Assembly: GCA_022494885.1 (NCBI GenBank)
Contig: JAGVSM010004500.1
Coordinates: forward strand, 1 to 64,000
Direction of reading: 5' to 3'
DNA: 64,000 nucleotides
DNA from: Micrasema longulum
Lineage: Eukaryota; Arthropoda; Insecta; Trichoptera; Brachycentridae
This document shows positions 41,772-52,674 of the stretch, piece by piece. Position numbers and translations under genes: made by a program. Position 1 is the stretch's first letter. Every line of letters begins with the position of its first letter. Below the pieces are notes generated by a model that saw only the letters and a list, made by a program, of their open reading frames with translations, was not told where the DNA came from and ran no database searches.

Positions 41772-42765
41772 GTATTCTGTTCGCCTCACATTCCGATTGT
41801 AATTTATTCGTGGACTCCTACTGTTATTCGTACAAGAAACAATTATGCCATTTGCAAATTGATTTAAATAACTACATAAATAAAAAAATACAAGTATTTG
41901 ATCCATGGTTTATGATGTAATTTGCGTTTACATATTCATGATATTTGAACACGATTTTAAGAGGATGCGTGAACCGAATTTTCTTCCAAAAAAAAAACCA
42001 AACATATTTCTGTATTTTCTCCTTGGATTATGACATTATTCTGATGACTTTTTTAGGCGATATAGATATCCACCATTGGCGTGTCTCTGTTGTTTTTTTT
42101 GTTTTATTAATTATCTTTTATAGCAGCAATAACCATCCAAAAATCCTTAGGAGGCAATACGGTTGCACTTTTCTTCGTACAAACGTACTCTCGTATTTTT
42201 TCCCCGGATTATTGCACTACAGCAGTAGTCGGAAAGCCGCGGCTCAGCGCAAGTTACACATTTTGTTCAAATTATTTAGTCTCCAGGTTCTATAAAAGAA
42301 CTTCTAGGACTATTGCCTTTTGAATTATTGAGGATATTGCAAATACTGTAACCAAATGCGTGGAGAAGCATCATATTAAACTTGATGAAATTATTTAATT
42401 TTCAACATTTCGAGCTAAAATTAAGACTGAAGTGAGAACAGTTTTTTTTCTATTTTCGAAGCAAAATTGAATCACGAGATGATTTTTTTCCATTGAATTA
42501 CTACTACATATTCATCAAGAGGCGAAAAATTTCTAATGTTATGGATTTGGTGATCAAGATTGTCAACACAATTATCGTTAAATCTCCTTTACATCGCTAA
42601 TTTAAAGAATGTTTACTCAATAACACAGTAAATACGGACATCTTTACTGCATAATAAGGTTCGTTGGCTTTGAAAAGGAAACAGTTAACGAAAATAAATT
42701 TGGCTCTCAAACGAAATCAAATATGATAAATAATTTTGAAAAACATATCATTACAAAAAAGCCGT
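41772..42765. other. Unassigned stretch
   Basis: Holds the 'cgtacaaacgta' motif (42165-42205) and a 116-codon reading (41945-42295) without recognisable domains. No clear element ends. Confidence 0.35.
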
Positions 42766-43195
42766 CTTACGTGTGATTTAATTTTACTTTTCAAAATTCT
42801 AAATAATATGGTTGATTCGCCGTACTTATTACAACATATTGGTTTCCGTTGTCCTCTTCGCAATACCAAATGAAATGTCCTTTTTATATGCCAACTTGTA
42901 AAACCAATTGAACCAAACCAACCTAGAATTGATTTATTAGATGTACCTGTAAAAAAATATAATGGACTCAGTATTAATGTAGATATTTTTTACTGCACGT
43001 CGCATTTGTATGGAAAATTTCTTAATGGAGTTGATTTTTTGGGATAGTTGCCGACATCTTGAATGGTTTATGCTATGTATGTATCGCATGTCATGTATGT
43101 GTTTGTGTATGTTTTATATGTAGATGCATGTAGATGTGCGTATGCATGTGTGTATATATATGCGTTCATATATTTTTTTATTTTTTTTTTATTTT
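42766..43195 (+). mobile_element. LINE 3' end, one arm of a palindrome
   Basis: Reads ILNNMVDSPYLLQHIGF, then RCPLRNTK. The UTR ('tggactcagtattaatgtag', 'gggatagttgccgacat') is the reverse complement of 43500-43650. Faces the minus-strand copy tail to tail. Confidence 0.8.
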
Positions 43196-43199
43196 ATTT

Positions 43200-44031
43200 T
43201 ATTTAGAAAACATACAGTCATACAAAATAAGTTCTAAAAACAACATTTTTTTAACATAAAAAGACCAATTAAGTTTTCATAAATTAAAAAGATATAAACA
43301 TTAAATGTGACAAAAAATAAAAAATAAATAAGAATTTTAAGTGAAAAAAGGATAATTGTTGACATTTGCGTTTTCCATGGAGGTAATAAATTAAAATAAA
43401 TTAAAATACCGAATGTACACTCCGAGCCATCCACGCACACACATGAACGCACAAATAAAACATACACAAACATATACATTACATGCGGCACATATACATA
43501 GCATAAACCACTCAAGATGTACATTCAGCAACTATCCCAAATAATCGACCCCATGAAGAAATTTTCTGTACAAATGCAACGTGCAGTTAAAAATGTCTAC
43601 ATCAATACTGAGTCCGTTATAATTTCTACAGGTACGTCTTATGAATGAATTCGAGGTATAATTGTTTTTACAAGTTGGTACATAAAAAAGGGAATTTAAT
43701 CTAGTATAGCGAAGAGGACAACGGAAACCAATATTTGTAAAGGATACGGCGAATCAACTATGTTATTGAGAATTTTGAAAAGAAAAATTAAATCATATCT
43801 AAGGCGCCTTTTTTGTAGTGATTCTATATTAAAATTGATCAAAGATGCGCCGTAATCATTTTCAATGTTACCAAAACGATATTCCAGGCTCCTTATAAAT
43901 TTCTTTTGAATGTTTTCAATTTGATTAATATATACATTATACTGAGGGGACCATACTAATGAAGCGAATTCGAGTTGACTTCGCACATAAGTGTGCATAG
44001 ATGGCTTTGAGTGTGCATTTGGTATTTTCAT
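43200..44031 (-). mobile_element. LINE 3' end, other arm of the palindrome
   Basis: The minus reading 43696-44031 contains QLEFASLVWSPQYNVYINQI, ENIQKKFIRSLEYRFG, LQKRRLRYDLIFLFKILNN. This is the C-terminal part of a CR1/jockey-type RT, with a frameshift before the last segment. The A/T tail is at 43185-43210. Confidence 0.85.
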
Positions 44032-44049
44032 TTGTTACCAATAATGGAA

Positions 44050-44575
44050 AACCCAAATGTTAATTATTGATGTTTTTTGTTGATATTTCTTGATAAAACT
44101 CCATAGTCAATTATTATGATAAAATTATAAATGAAAATATCAATTAAACTTCTTGGTTTAGTTTGACTTTTTATTATTTTGACCAACGAGCGCTTTCGCC
44201 TAAGTAGGCATCTTCAAGACTGGTAAATTGTTTACAATATTTACAGTTTTTTTTACTATTCTTAACATATTTTGTAGATAAGATCAAATAAGTATTTTAA
44301 CAGGGAACAGAAACATAAATATTTACAACTAGTTTGCTCACCGGTTCATTTTTGGGAGTTTTTGGACCGAAATTAGGATGAAGCTTTTATTATTTAAAAG
44401 GTGGGAAAAGAACACATGGCGAAATCGAACAGAGTGGTAAATACACATTTTAACAGCTAAAGTTAGCACAATACTTAATTTTTGACAGGGAAGTTTAGTT
44501 TAAGTTGACAAGAAGTTTCATTGATAAGTATATTTATAATTTTATCATAATCATTCAAATGTTAATTGTTTAATT
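44050..44575 (-). mobile_element. Penelope-like fragment with inverted ends (tentative)
   Basis: 44097-44165 and 44505-44575 are inverted relatives of ~65 bp ('atgataaaattataaat'). On the minus strand 44218-44191 reads CTTGAAGA, stem GCCT/AGGC, then GAAAGCG, the 3' hairpin-GAAA layout of Penelope-like elements. The flanking 'tgacttttt...ccaacgagcg' is typical of their tails. No RT remains. 3390-3480(-) is related. Confidence 0.6.
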
Positions 44576-44975
44576 GCTTAATTGTGGTAAAACGATGTAT
44601 GATAGGTGCACAAATGTCGAGATCCGTGAACTGTGTAAGGCTGAGACATGCATTATAGACAGAATCAAGAAAGGGGTGCTGCGTTGGTTTGGACATGTAG
44701 AGCGAATGGACAGCGAAAGAGCGACTAAAAGGATCTACGACGCAAATGTTGATGGATGCAGAAAACGAGGAAGACCGAGAAAGACATGGCACGATCAAGT
44801 CCATCAAATACTTGAAGATGGCCATGTCAAAAGTAGGAATAATCGGCGTGCGTGCACAAGAAGATGTATGAATGTAGAGGGAGCGAGGTCTGTATGCCAA
44901 GATAGAGTGTTATGGCGTTCTATCCTCTCTGCCTACCCCTACGGGGAAACGGCGTGATGGTTTGTTGTTGTTGTT
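44560..44975 (+). mobile_element. RTE-type LINE C terminus, nearly intact end
   Basis: Reading 44574-44957: TNVEIRELCKAETCIIDRIK, VLRWFGHVERMDSERATKRI, GCRKRGRPRKTWHDQVHQIL, then RVLWRSILSAYPYGETA and a stop. All C-terminal RTE blocks are present without interruption. The end is a (GTT)n tail at 44955-44980. 5'-truncated. Confidence 0.92.
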
Positions 44976-45104
44976 GTTAATTACTATTTTCTCACTTAAG
45001 TTTTTTTTGTCACATTTAATGTTTACATGATAATTGAAAACTTAATTGGTCTTTTTATGTTTAAAAATCTTCGTATTTTAATACTTATTATGTATGACTG
45101 AATA

Positions 45105-45340
45105 AAATAATAATATTCTGAATAAAATAATATTTTTTTTAAATCACGAATCTTGACGTCACAAAAACCAAGGCCAAACACGTCGCGTTTTTCTTCCAAC
45201 GTATTTTTATTAAATTTATTTTTTACATTTATGTATGAAAACATTTCTCTACAATATCCATATTGATTTTGAACATACAATAAATTAGTCTAAATCCATT
45301 TTATATATTTTTATCGGTATTCGTGGCATGTTATAAAGCT
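45105..45340 (+). mobile_element. TIR-E fragment
   Basis: 'cacgaatcttgacgtcac', 'gccaaacacgtcgcgttttt', 'acatttctctacaatatcca' and the end 'tttttatcggtattcgtggc' match the right half of 26033-26451. Confidence 0.8.
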
Positions 45341-45930
45341 CGTTCTGTTTGAGTAATATCGAAATTGCCAAAACTTTAGGAACCTTTTGCCACATCCCGT
45401 ACAAAAAAAATATTTAACAAATAACACGCGTGTATCTTCTCAGAGATCAGAACTTTATTTCATTATTTAATTACGTCAACAAGATGGCGAATGGCGACAC
45501 AGAGCAGACAACAATAATGTAACATTAAGTCGGAGACAGATAAAAAGTGAAGTTAGTAAATGTGCGTTATTTATGAAGGTTAGAGCTTCCCTAACAGAAA
45601 CTTTTCAACAATAATAACTTCATTGTAATAATTCAGAAAATAAAGTAATTACAACTTTATGTCATTTTCTACAGTATTTGGATATAGTACGCCATTATTT
45701 AGGGCAGCTTAAAACTCACGGCTAAAATAAAAATTCGATGTTTTTTTTTAAAATCCCAACCGCTTACGCGCTCTGTATCTGAAAAACGTGTAGGGATGTT
45801 TATTGTACAGCGCCCCTGAGGAGATTTTTAACAAAAAATTAGCTTATCAAATTATCTAGAATAAATCAATATATTAGAAAAGGAATGTAAGAATAAAAAA
45901 AGGATGCTGAAATGCAAATAAAAAAGTGAA
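45341..45930. other. Unassigned stretch
   Basis: No recognised repeats or readings. GC-richer near 45760-45830. Confidence 0.4.
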
Positions 45931-46735
45931 ACTTCAAAGGGTGAGACTGGTTAAGTGAAACAAAGTCATAAAAAAAAAAAAGTATATTGTTGTAGTGTTT
46001 TTGTTCATTTAATCAACTTCCGGTAGCTATAAAAAACTCCACTAGTGCCAATGTATTTAAGAAAAATGTTTGCAATTGGTTGCTGCACATCGATAGGGAC
46101 GAGGTTGTCAATTTTTTTAAAGTTCGAGATTACTAATTAGCAAAAATTGACAAATATGCTTTCCTTCCATACTTTTACTTTTATTAGCTTTTTATATATA
46201 TTGATATTTTTGTGTTTTTTTTTCATTATGTATTATTTAATACTTAAGTACGTACTATTATTTGGCATATTATTTATTACTCATATTTCTTATATTTCTT
46301 ACTATAGTATTGGGTGAGTTTCTAGAAAACATATTTCAATTTTCATTTCAATTGTGTTTTAGATATGCATTTTTTTTCTGTTGATTTCAATGATACTCTC
46401 ATTTACTTTTTTTTTAATGCTACTATATTTGACTAATATTTTGTTGATTGTAATGACACTATTATTTTGTATATTTGATTATGTGTGAATCTTAATTTGT
46501 ATAATTTATATTTAAAAAAATATTTCTGATTATCTTTTTTGCATTGTATTCATTGGAATTTTATTATTTATTACTTATACCTTTTTTTCTAGATTGCTAT
46601 TCCATTGAATCACATGTCATTATAATTTAATCTAATTAATTTTACTATGTATTTTTATTGTTAATTATTATGGCTTGACAAGGGCATAGCCTAAAAAGCC
46701 TTAATAAAAGCATTCATATTTAAATTAGTGTACTT
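45931..46735 (+). mobile_element. LINE C-terminal end and UTR
   Basis: The frame at 46008-46139 reads FNQLPVAIKNSTSANVFKKN, then VCNWLLHIDRDEVVNFFKV and a stop. 'xNxLPxxIK...S..xFKKxxxxWL' is a LINE C terminus. The rest is T-rich UTR ending near 'agccttaataaaagcattca'. The frame upstream of 46008 is lost. Confidence 0.7.
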
Positions 46736-46878
46736 TTGAATGAATAAATAAATAAAATGTAAAAAAAATAATACGATTTTCTCATTTTAAAAAGGCGTCT
46801 TTCAAAATCACGACATTTAAAAGAAAAAACATTGGAAAAATGTTTTCTATGTTATCTCTGATGAAAAATATACTTTTG

Positions 46879-47130
46879 TCGGCCTTGTGGTCAGCGCGGT
46901 TGCCTACCATGCAAGAGGTCTCGGGGTTCGATTCTCGACATGGTTGATATGAAATATTTATTTAAAACGGTGTTCTCACACTAGAATATTTCATAGTCCC
47001 TGGACGGGTACCTGAAGCGTAAGACTGATCATCTTAACTTCATGTAACAAAAATGATCAAGAAATGCTGCGATTGGTGTTCCAATGCAGTGCTTTACGCA
47101 CCATTAGGTGCGGAATGGGAATGATAGTGA
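46879..47130 (+). mobile_element. SINE-G copy, full length
   Basis: Head 'tcggccttgtggtcagcgcg' (A box shortened by ~5 bases), B box 'ggggttcgattctcgac', body with an uninterrupted 'gaaatatttatt', and a 3' end of 'attaggtgcggaatgggaat'. Reference for the empty site of the insertion at 15019-15495. Confidence 0.9.
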
Positions 47131-47329
47131 CCATAAATAAAATTAAAATTTAAATTAAATTAATTAAAAATTAAAATTAAAAGATATACATCTCGACCAG
47201 CAGATTACGCCTCTTTAAATTCAGACTGAAATTAGCGACATTAGGACCCTAAAGACAAAGTATTTAAGTCAAATATGTTGCAATTATTTGAACGGGTTAA
47301 ATACTAAAGAAAATTTGGAAATTATTATT

Positions 47330-47460
47330 ATTTTATTTTTTTTCTTTTATCATTAATAAAACATATAATACATATATTACATATTATACTCCTAGGAGTT
47401 ATTAAAAAAAACTCATTTGGGACCGAACATATAAATAAAACTTTTTCGTGACAATACATA
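47330..47460 (-). mobile_element. LINE UTR fragment (sister of 33100-33250)
   Basis: 'cattaataaaacatataat', 'ctaggagtt' and 'aactcattt.ggaccg' follow 33140-33225. It lacks the 47-bp tandem units. Confidence 0.7.
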
Positions 47461-48017
47461 ATATGAACGTAGTTATGCAGAAAACAGCCAGTCCGCAATT
47501 TTGAAAAAATGATACTTTGGAGTTATCAGATGCAGTAAGGTCAATTCTATATTCTGCTAAAATAAAAAAAGCATGACCACTTTTATTAAAAAAACTGTAA
47601 CAATCACTTTCTGAAAAAAGTGTCAATGACAAAAATGGCATTTATCATTTTGCAGAAAACACCCACGGCATTAGAAAAATCTTACGGTACCTTAAAAATC
47701 ATTAAAACTGGTCAAATAGGTAATTAGATTCTCGTTTGTAGTATAAAAAAAATAATGTATGCATTGTTTATTATTTGTCGAAATTAGAAAACATTCTAAC
47801 TGTTGTGTAGATTTGATTATTTGCCCTTTTCACAAAAGTGCTATTATCTCAGTTTCACTTTTCTATGGCTGGCTGCTTTCTGCATAACTACGTTCATATC
47901 ATACATCCGAAATAGTAATAAAACAGAATCTAAGAAACATAAAACACAGTAATTTACACCATCTATATAAATTACAATTATAACTATATATAATTTCACT
48001 ATCAAAAAGAGTTAATG
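47461..48017. other. Unassigned stretch
   Basis: Two related short blocks around 'tatgcagaaaacagccag' and 'tgctttctgcataactacgt' (47470 and 47875) are inverted relative to each other, flanking ~400 bp. This may be a small foldback element. Confidence 0.4.
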
Positions 48018-48325
48018 AAGAAGTATAGAAATTGAAAAAATGACATTTTCAGGCGTTGCCTAGTATGTAGGTGAAATAATTCAATTAGATGAATCTCACC
48101 AGAATAAATAAAGGTTTCAGCTCTTTAACTTCACAAACATCAACAGACGAAAGAGTTGAAGGAATACAGATGTTCAAATATGGGCAGAATGGTGAATGTT
48201 ACACAGTGTGTAAAGTGGCCACTCAAACCAGCCGTTGACAGGTCACAAGCCCTGTAGATGCCTAGACTTCTATATAACCTTATCTTAAATGTACTTAATC
48301 TCTGTTGTAATATGTTAAAAAGAGT
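48018..48325 (+). repeat. Rep-A copy, near full length
   Basis: From 'gaagtatagaaattgaaaaa' through 'caggcgttgcctagtatg', 'tcagctctttaacttcacaa' and the core 'agtggccactcaaaccagc' to 'tctctgttgtaatatgttaa'. Confidence 0.9.
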
Positions 48326-48329
48326 TAAG

Positions 48330-48570
48330 TAATACTTTTTAATTGCGACACTTTCGGAATCTTTTATTCGACTTTTCGTGGTTTAGCTCATCGGGCAGTT
48401 TATTCCATTCGGAAATTCAGCCAATATTTTCCAGAGACCTTTTGCCGAACTTCGTTGAGCGAAACTTAGACACACGAAGATTCCCCGAGTAACGCGTATT
48501 GTAATTGTGAATATGTATGTACCAAATGTGTATTTTAAATTTATGTGAGCAATTTTGAATGTTAACTTAA
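48330..48570 (-). mobile_element. LINE C-terminal fragment (sister of 33594-33911)
   Basis: The minus reading 48383-48607 has RSSAKGLWKILAEF, identical in RSSAKGLW to the 33100-33965 copy. The DNA match is 'ttttccagagaccttttgcc'. Separated from its UTR (47330-47460) by ~870 bp that includes Rep-A. Confidence 0.78.
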
Positions 48571-48574
48571 GCTG

Positions 48575-48838
48575 TGTCCGTTTTTTCATCAATTTAAAAA
48601 CGAGCACTTAATGTAAAACACACGTCATTCGAAAGAAAACTTGCTGCTTTCTGTGTAAAAAAGATCTATCATTTGATGTAAACGGACGAGCCATTTTAAT
48701 TGACGGTTTTTGCCGCTGTATATGGGAGGCGCGTAGATCGCAACGCTGCCATTGCGGTAAATTCTTCAGAGTAATATTTCCCTAGAGAAGTCCTTAATTC
48801 TCCCTCCCCGGTGATGTGTAGCTAGTACACATTGCATA
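48575..48838. other. Short unassigned stretch
   Basis: 48800-48845 repeats the 'ccccggtgatgtgtagctag' motif of 29112-29150. Confidence 0.5.
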
Positions 48839-48839
48839 T

Positions 48840-49625
48840 TATAACTTCAATATGAGCAAATCAAACAAACAGAAAATGTAAAGTACTTGGGTTTGGATGT
48901 GGATGAAAAATTAGCATGGACAAACAAAACAAATCAAAGCAGTTATAAAAAAACTACGTTCAATTATTGGAATAACGAGAAGAACAAAATTAATGATATA
49001 CAATACTTTTATACTTCCACACTTTGTATATGGATTCATAATATGGTCGCAATGTAGTAAACATATGCAAGAATCAATACTAAGAACAATGAATAAAGCA
49101 CTTAAAGTAATATTTAATTTTAATAAATATACTAGAACTACAGAATTATATAGAATAACAAAAATGCTCAATCTAGAGGAATTGATCTACACAGAAAAAA
49201 TATTTAAGATGAAAAAGAATAAAATAAAGACAAATATTAAATTTAATTTTAACTACAACATACATAAAATAAATACAAGAGCATCAAATAATTTAACTTG
49301 CGAACAACCTAGGACCAACAGAAAAAGAAACAGTTTTTTGTATACAGCAATAATTTTTACAATTCACTTTCTAATGATCTAAAAAATATACAAAACATGT
49401 ACGTACTTAAAAAAACACCTAAATAAAACAGTTCTTACAGCCCGTGTGACGAGTGATATGTGATGTTATTTTATTGAATTTTTATTTAAACTATTGTGTT
49501 ATTATATATTATATCCCCTCATACCAGCACTTTTGCTGATTGGGAATATTTCGTACTAATAAAATATGTAATAAAATTTTATATTTAAAGTTTAAAAACC
49601 TTGTATTTTGTCATAAATAAATAAA
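48840..49625 (+). mobile_element. LINE C-terminal RT, 129-codon reading (family L17)
   Basis: Frames give ENVKYLGLDVDEKLAWTN (48865-48920), then after a shift MIYNTFILPHFVYGFIIWSQ, ILRTMNKALKVIFNF, TTELYRITKMLNLEELIY, NIHKINTRASNNL. This is the 'LP...YG..IW......  L...Q.kalR.I' C-terminal chain of LINE RTs. Stop at 49380; the true end is frame-shifted. UTR to ~49620 with 'cataccagcacttttgctga'. Confidence 0.85.
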
Positions 49626-49639
49626 TATAATAAATGCAT

Positions 49640-49880
49640 AAACAAGTGATAAAAAAAAGATAAGATTACCAATGAGGAGAAAAACAGAATTTCAAAACTC
49701 ATTGTACAAGGGATTGAAGCTGTACAATGAGTTACTTGAAGAAATAAAGAAGATAGAAGAGATTGCAATATTTAAAATTAATTTGGAAAAAATGTTGATA
49801 AAAAATTAAAATGTTATTAAAACTAATACTAGTTCTTATGATGTTATGAACCATCCTTATAAAGCATAAATAAATAAAAG
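49640..49880 (+). mobile_element. LINE 3' terminus (matches 52880-53115)
   Basis: 'agattaccaatgaggagaaa', 'cattgtacaagggattgaag' and 'tagttcttatgatgttatga' match the end of 52675-53115. It encodes a short NELLEEIKKIEEIAIFKINL end. Confidence 0.8.
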
Positions 49881-49881
49881 T

Positions 49882-50002
49882 CAACAGATGGAAGAGTTGA
49901 GGAAACGTGGATGTTCAAACATGGGCAGAATGGTGAATGTTACACTGTAAAGTGGCCACTCAAACCAGCCAATGACAGGTCATAAGCCTAAACTTCCATA
50001 TT
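49882..50002 (+). repeat. Rep-A fragment
   Basis: 'cagatggaagagttgaggaa', 'ggtgaatgttac' and the core, cut at 'tcataagcct' by the LINE that follows. Confidence 0.8.
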
Positions 50003-50425
50003 CAATGTTAAATATTTCTAGTCTACAAAAACGTAGAACTAATATCGACTCCATTTATATGTTCGGCATACTAAATGGTATAATCGATGTTCCATCATTA
50101 CTAGGACAAGCAAAATTCAATATTCCGACTAGTAGGTTGAGAAACAATGAAGTACTGTTCATCGATCAGCATTGAACAAACTATGGTCTTAATTCTCCGA
50201 TGACCCGTCTTTGTCGTATTGTTAACTCAAGACAAGATCTGGACTTTTTTGGTTTAAGTTTACAACGATTTAAACGAGCACTAAATAAATAGTCCAGATC
50301 TTGTCTCGATGTCCCTTATGTTTGTCAATGCTTCGTTTATTTTTAAATGTGTTTTAAACTATTCTTTTATTGCAATATTTAAACCCTATAAATTGTATAC
50401 AAGGACAATGTCCGTTAATAATAAA
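50003..50425 (+). mobile_element. LINE C-terminal end with hairpin around the stop
   Basis: Reads MLNISSLQKRRTNIDSIYM, GILNGIIDVPSLLGQAKFNI, PTSRLRNNEVLFIDQH, a one-base shift, TNYGLNSPMTRLCRIVNSRQ, DLDFFGLSLQRFKRALNK and a stop at 50290-50292. This is the complete C terminus of a CR1-like LINE. Relatives: 59050-59640(-) and 60600-61000(-). A 16-bp inverted repeat (50230-50245 / 50291-50306) surrounds the end of the frame. AATA repeat tail at 50415-50435. Confidence 0.88.
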
Positions 50426-50499
50426 TAAATAAATAAATTCTCTTCTCAAAAATGTTTTCCCTCTCTCTTGCAACAAATTTAAATGATAAATTAATATTT

Positions 50500-50665
50500 A
50501 AATCGAATCTAGTAGGGTATGCACTTCTTATTAAAATACATGGAATGCTTCCCACTGCTGTCTACACATAATGGTTGGAACATGTACATATGCCTATTTA
50601 ACCAAGTAACTCTGTACAGTCAATCATGCAATAATTGTTGAGGTGCCAGTATCATTTTGGTTCGT
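50500..50665 (-). mobile_element. Degenerate LINE fragment (family L1)
   Basis: 'actctgtacagtcaatcat', 'ttaaccaag' and 'acatgtacatatgcc' are decayed matches to 30590-30670. Confidence 0.55.
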
Positions 50666-51149
50666 AAACCTCGCACATTTTGAAAATAAATGTTAAGTGA
50701 AGACTGCAAATTGATATAAATAAATTTAAAGTAATGATACAATACACAATAAATTTTAGCAACATGCGCAATCATGACAGCACGGAATAAAAATAAAGTG
50801 TATTTGGATCTCAGTCCTAGAGATTTTTATTTCAGAGATAAATCAGAAAAGTCAACAAGACATTTTTCACGAAGAGTATATCTTTAGCGGGACTTCATAG
50901 GGGATTCCGGTCCGTTGCAGTTTCCGACCCGTTTTTTGCCGGTCGGATTTTAACGTCTAATTTACCGGCGGTCGTCCCTCATTAAGTGCGGGAGAGGAAC
51001 ACATGTGCCGTGACGTCATAAATCTCCGGGGTCAGAGCATCTGCATACCGTTGAATCCCGCGAAACACCGAATAATAGTGACGTGGAACTGGTTCAAGAA
51101 ATCACCTATTATTTATTCAATAATTCTTGAAAATAATACGTTTCAACAA
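50666..51149. other. Unassigned, GC-richer 50880-51060
   Basis: 'gattccggtccgttgcagtt' and 'ccggcggtcgtccctcatta' stand out. There is a 61-codon reading at 51003 without features. Could be a transposon 5' end. Confidence 0.35.
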
Positions 51150-51262
51150 AATTCTGCGTTTGTTCAATTTTTCGTAGACAAGGACTAGATTGAACCTAAT
51201 AAAAAGTTGCTAAGATTAAAATATTACGCCAGAGATGGAGAACATTTTTGAGAAGTCGATTA
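51150..51262 (-). repeat. Rep-A 3' end
   Basis: Inverse of 'gtccttgtctac' and 'ctctgg' region. 'tagacaaggactagattgaa' matches 1460-1475. Confidence 0.65.
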
Positions 51263-51274
51263 TTGTAATAGTAT

Positions 51275-51740
51275 TTATGAAGGTCTACCAATGAACAAAA
51301 TGACTCGCCTACAGTCTGTATTAAATGTCGCAGCGAGATTTATTTTCGTAATCTCTAAGTTCAGTCATATCATCCCACTACTTCGGAAATTACACTGGCT
51401 AAGTTTTCCACAGAGGGTGGAATGCAAACTCTGTTGGCTTATGTATAAATCACTGCACAACTCTGCTCCGGAATATCTAAGAGAACAATGCATTCCAGAT
51501 GAACTAGCTGACAGGCGTCTTACGCTTCGATCAGCTACGTCTACGGCGAGGGAAAAAGTTATTATACCTCCAAGCAAACAGCCCACTAAATTTAGTGAAC
51601 GTACGTTTGCGGTCGCAGACCCTATGGCATGGAATGCTCTCCCAGCAGAGGTGCGAGGCTGCGAGAGCGAAGTGATGTTTCGGAAAAAACTTAAAACCCA
51701 ATTGTCCTCCATATCATTTAAATAAATCCGTAGTATGTGA
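51275..51740 (+). mobile_element. L2/CR1-like LINE C terminus, 144-codon open frame
   Basis: Reading 51291-51725: MTRLQSVLNVAARFIFVI, HIIPLLRKLHWLSFPQRVEC, LMYKSLHNSAPEYLRE, RRLTLRSATSTARE, RTFAVADPMAWNALPAEVRG, FRKKLKTQLSSI, stop. This is the textbook L2-type end ('AARL...HI.P.L..LHWL....R...K...L.YK.L...AP.YL.E ... R.F....P..WN.LP..VR...FK..LK'). No stops within 144 codons; GC and codon use are less A/T-biased than neighbours, so probably a recent arrival. The 115-codon minus reading is its shadow. Confidence 0.93.
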
Positions 51741-52034
51741 TAAAAAAATAAGTTGTTTTAATTAAATAACAAATTACATAGCTTAAATCAAATTTATTTA
51801 TCTATAGAATCACTATAAAAAGCGCCCTTGAGGTATTAATACGAAAATGGCGCTTTATAAGTTATTCATAATAATAATGGGAATTTACAGGGCGGCTTAC
51901 GACGTTTCATTGGCTGATTTAAGTGACTTCTTTAAAAACTGTATAACATTCACCATTCTATCTATGTTTAAACATCCATATTCAATCAATTCTTTCAACT
52001 GTTGATAATGAAATAAAAAAGCTGAAACCAGAAA
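51741..52034 (-). repeat. Short unassigned run, then Rep-A (inverted)
   Basis: 51890-52034 is an inverted Rep-A copy ('acagggcggcttacgac', 'aactgtataacattcaccat'), diverged. 51741-51889 shows nothing. Confidence 0.6.
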
Positions 52035-52250
52035 CCAGTCTTTCAAGTCTTTGCATACTCGTACATACCTCGCTTCCTATGTATGTATTTGAGATTTTGA
52101 TTTAATTCAGTTCAGTGTCCAATAAATCGGTGTTTATTATAAGTAACGCATAGTATTATTATGATCTGTTTGCAAAACGGTGAAGAAGGTAAACAATATA
52201 CAAATAAGCTAAATTGAAATATATATTTTTAATTTTTTTTACATTTTTTT

Positions 52251-52413
52251 GCACCACAACAGGCCAGGAGTCCTAATTACAGTGGTGAATTACATCACAG
52301 AGCACCCAGGCTTGAGAAAAATCACATTTTAATTTTTGTGTTCTCACCGTGAGTCGAACCCGGAACCTTCCGTGCGTGAGTCAAGCGTCTTGACCACTAC
52401 ACCACGGAGGCCG
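52251..52413 (-). mobile_element. SINE-E copy, full length
   Basis: Same layout as 18989-19154: inverted 'gcaccacaacaggccagga' end, body, B box 'gtgagtcgaacccggaac' (one change), A box 'cactacaccacggaggcc'. Confidence 0.92.
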
Positions 52414-52674
52414 CCGTCTATCTAGGCATAGTTAATGTTCTGACGTGGAAGGCATTTTTTTTATAAGCATAAATTACGGCGTATTTTTTATTAAAGATGT
52501 CTATGTGTAACAATTTTTTTTTTTCCATTTTTGGGAAGATTGCGAAATGTAATAGATGTAAAGAGTAGTTTTCTTATACATAAAACAATTATATGTCGAC
52601 ACATAAATTACTGTTCTTCTATTATTTTTTTATGTAATTAAGGAGAAATAAATTAAAAATAAACAAATTCTTCA
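52414..52674. other. Short unassigned stretch
   Basis: 52535-52600 resembles 2995-3065. Otherwise A/T-rich. Confidence 0.4.

Noticed and set aside
51365..51712. 115-codon minus reading
   Set aside because: Antisense shadow of the L2-like LINE C terminus.
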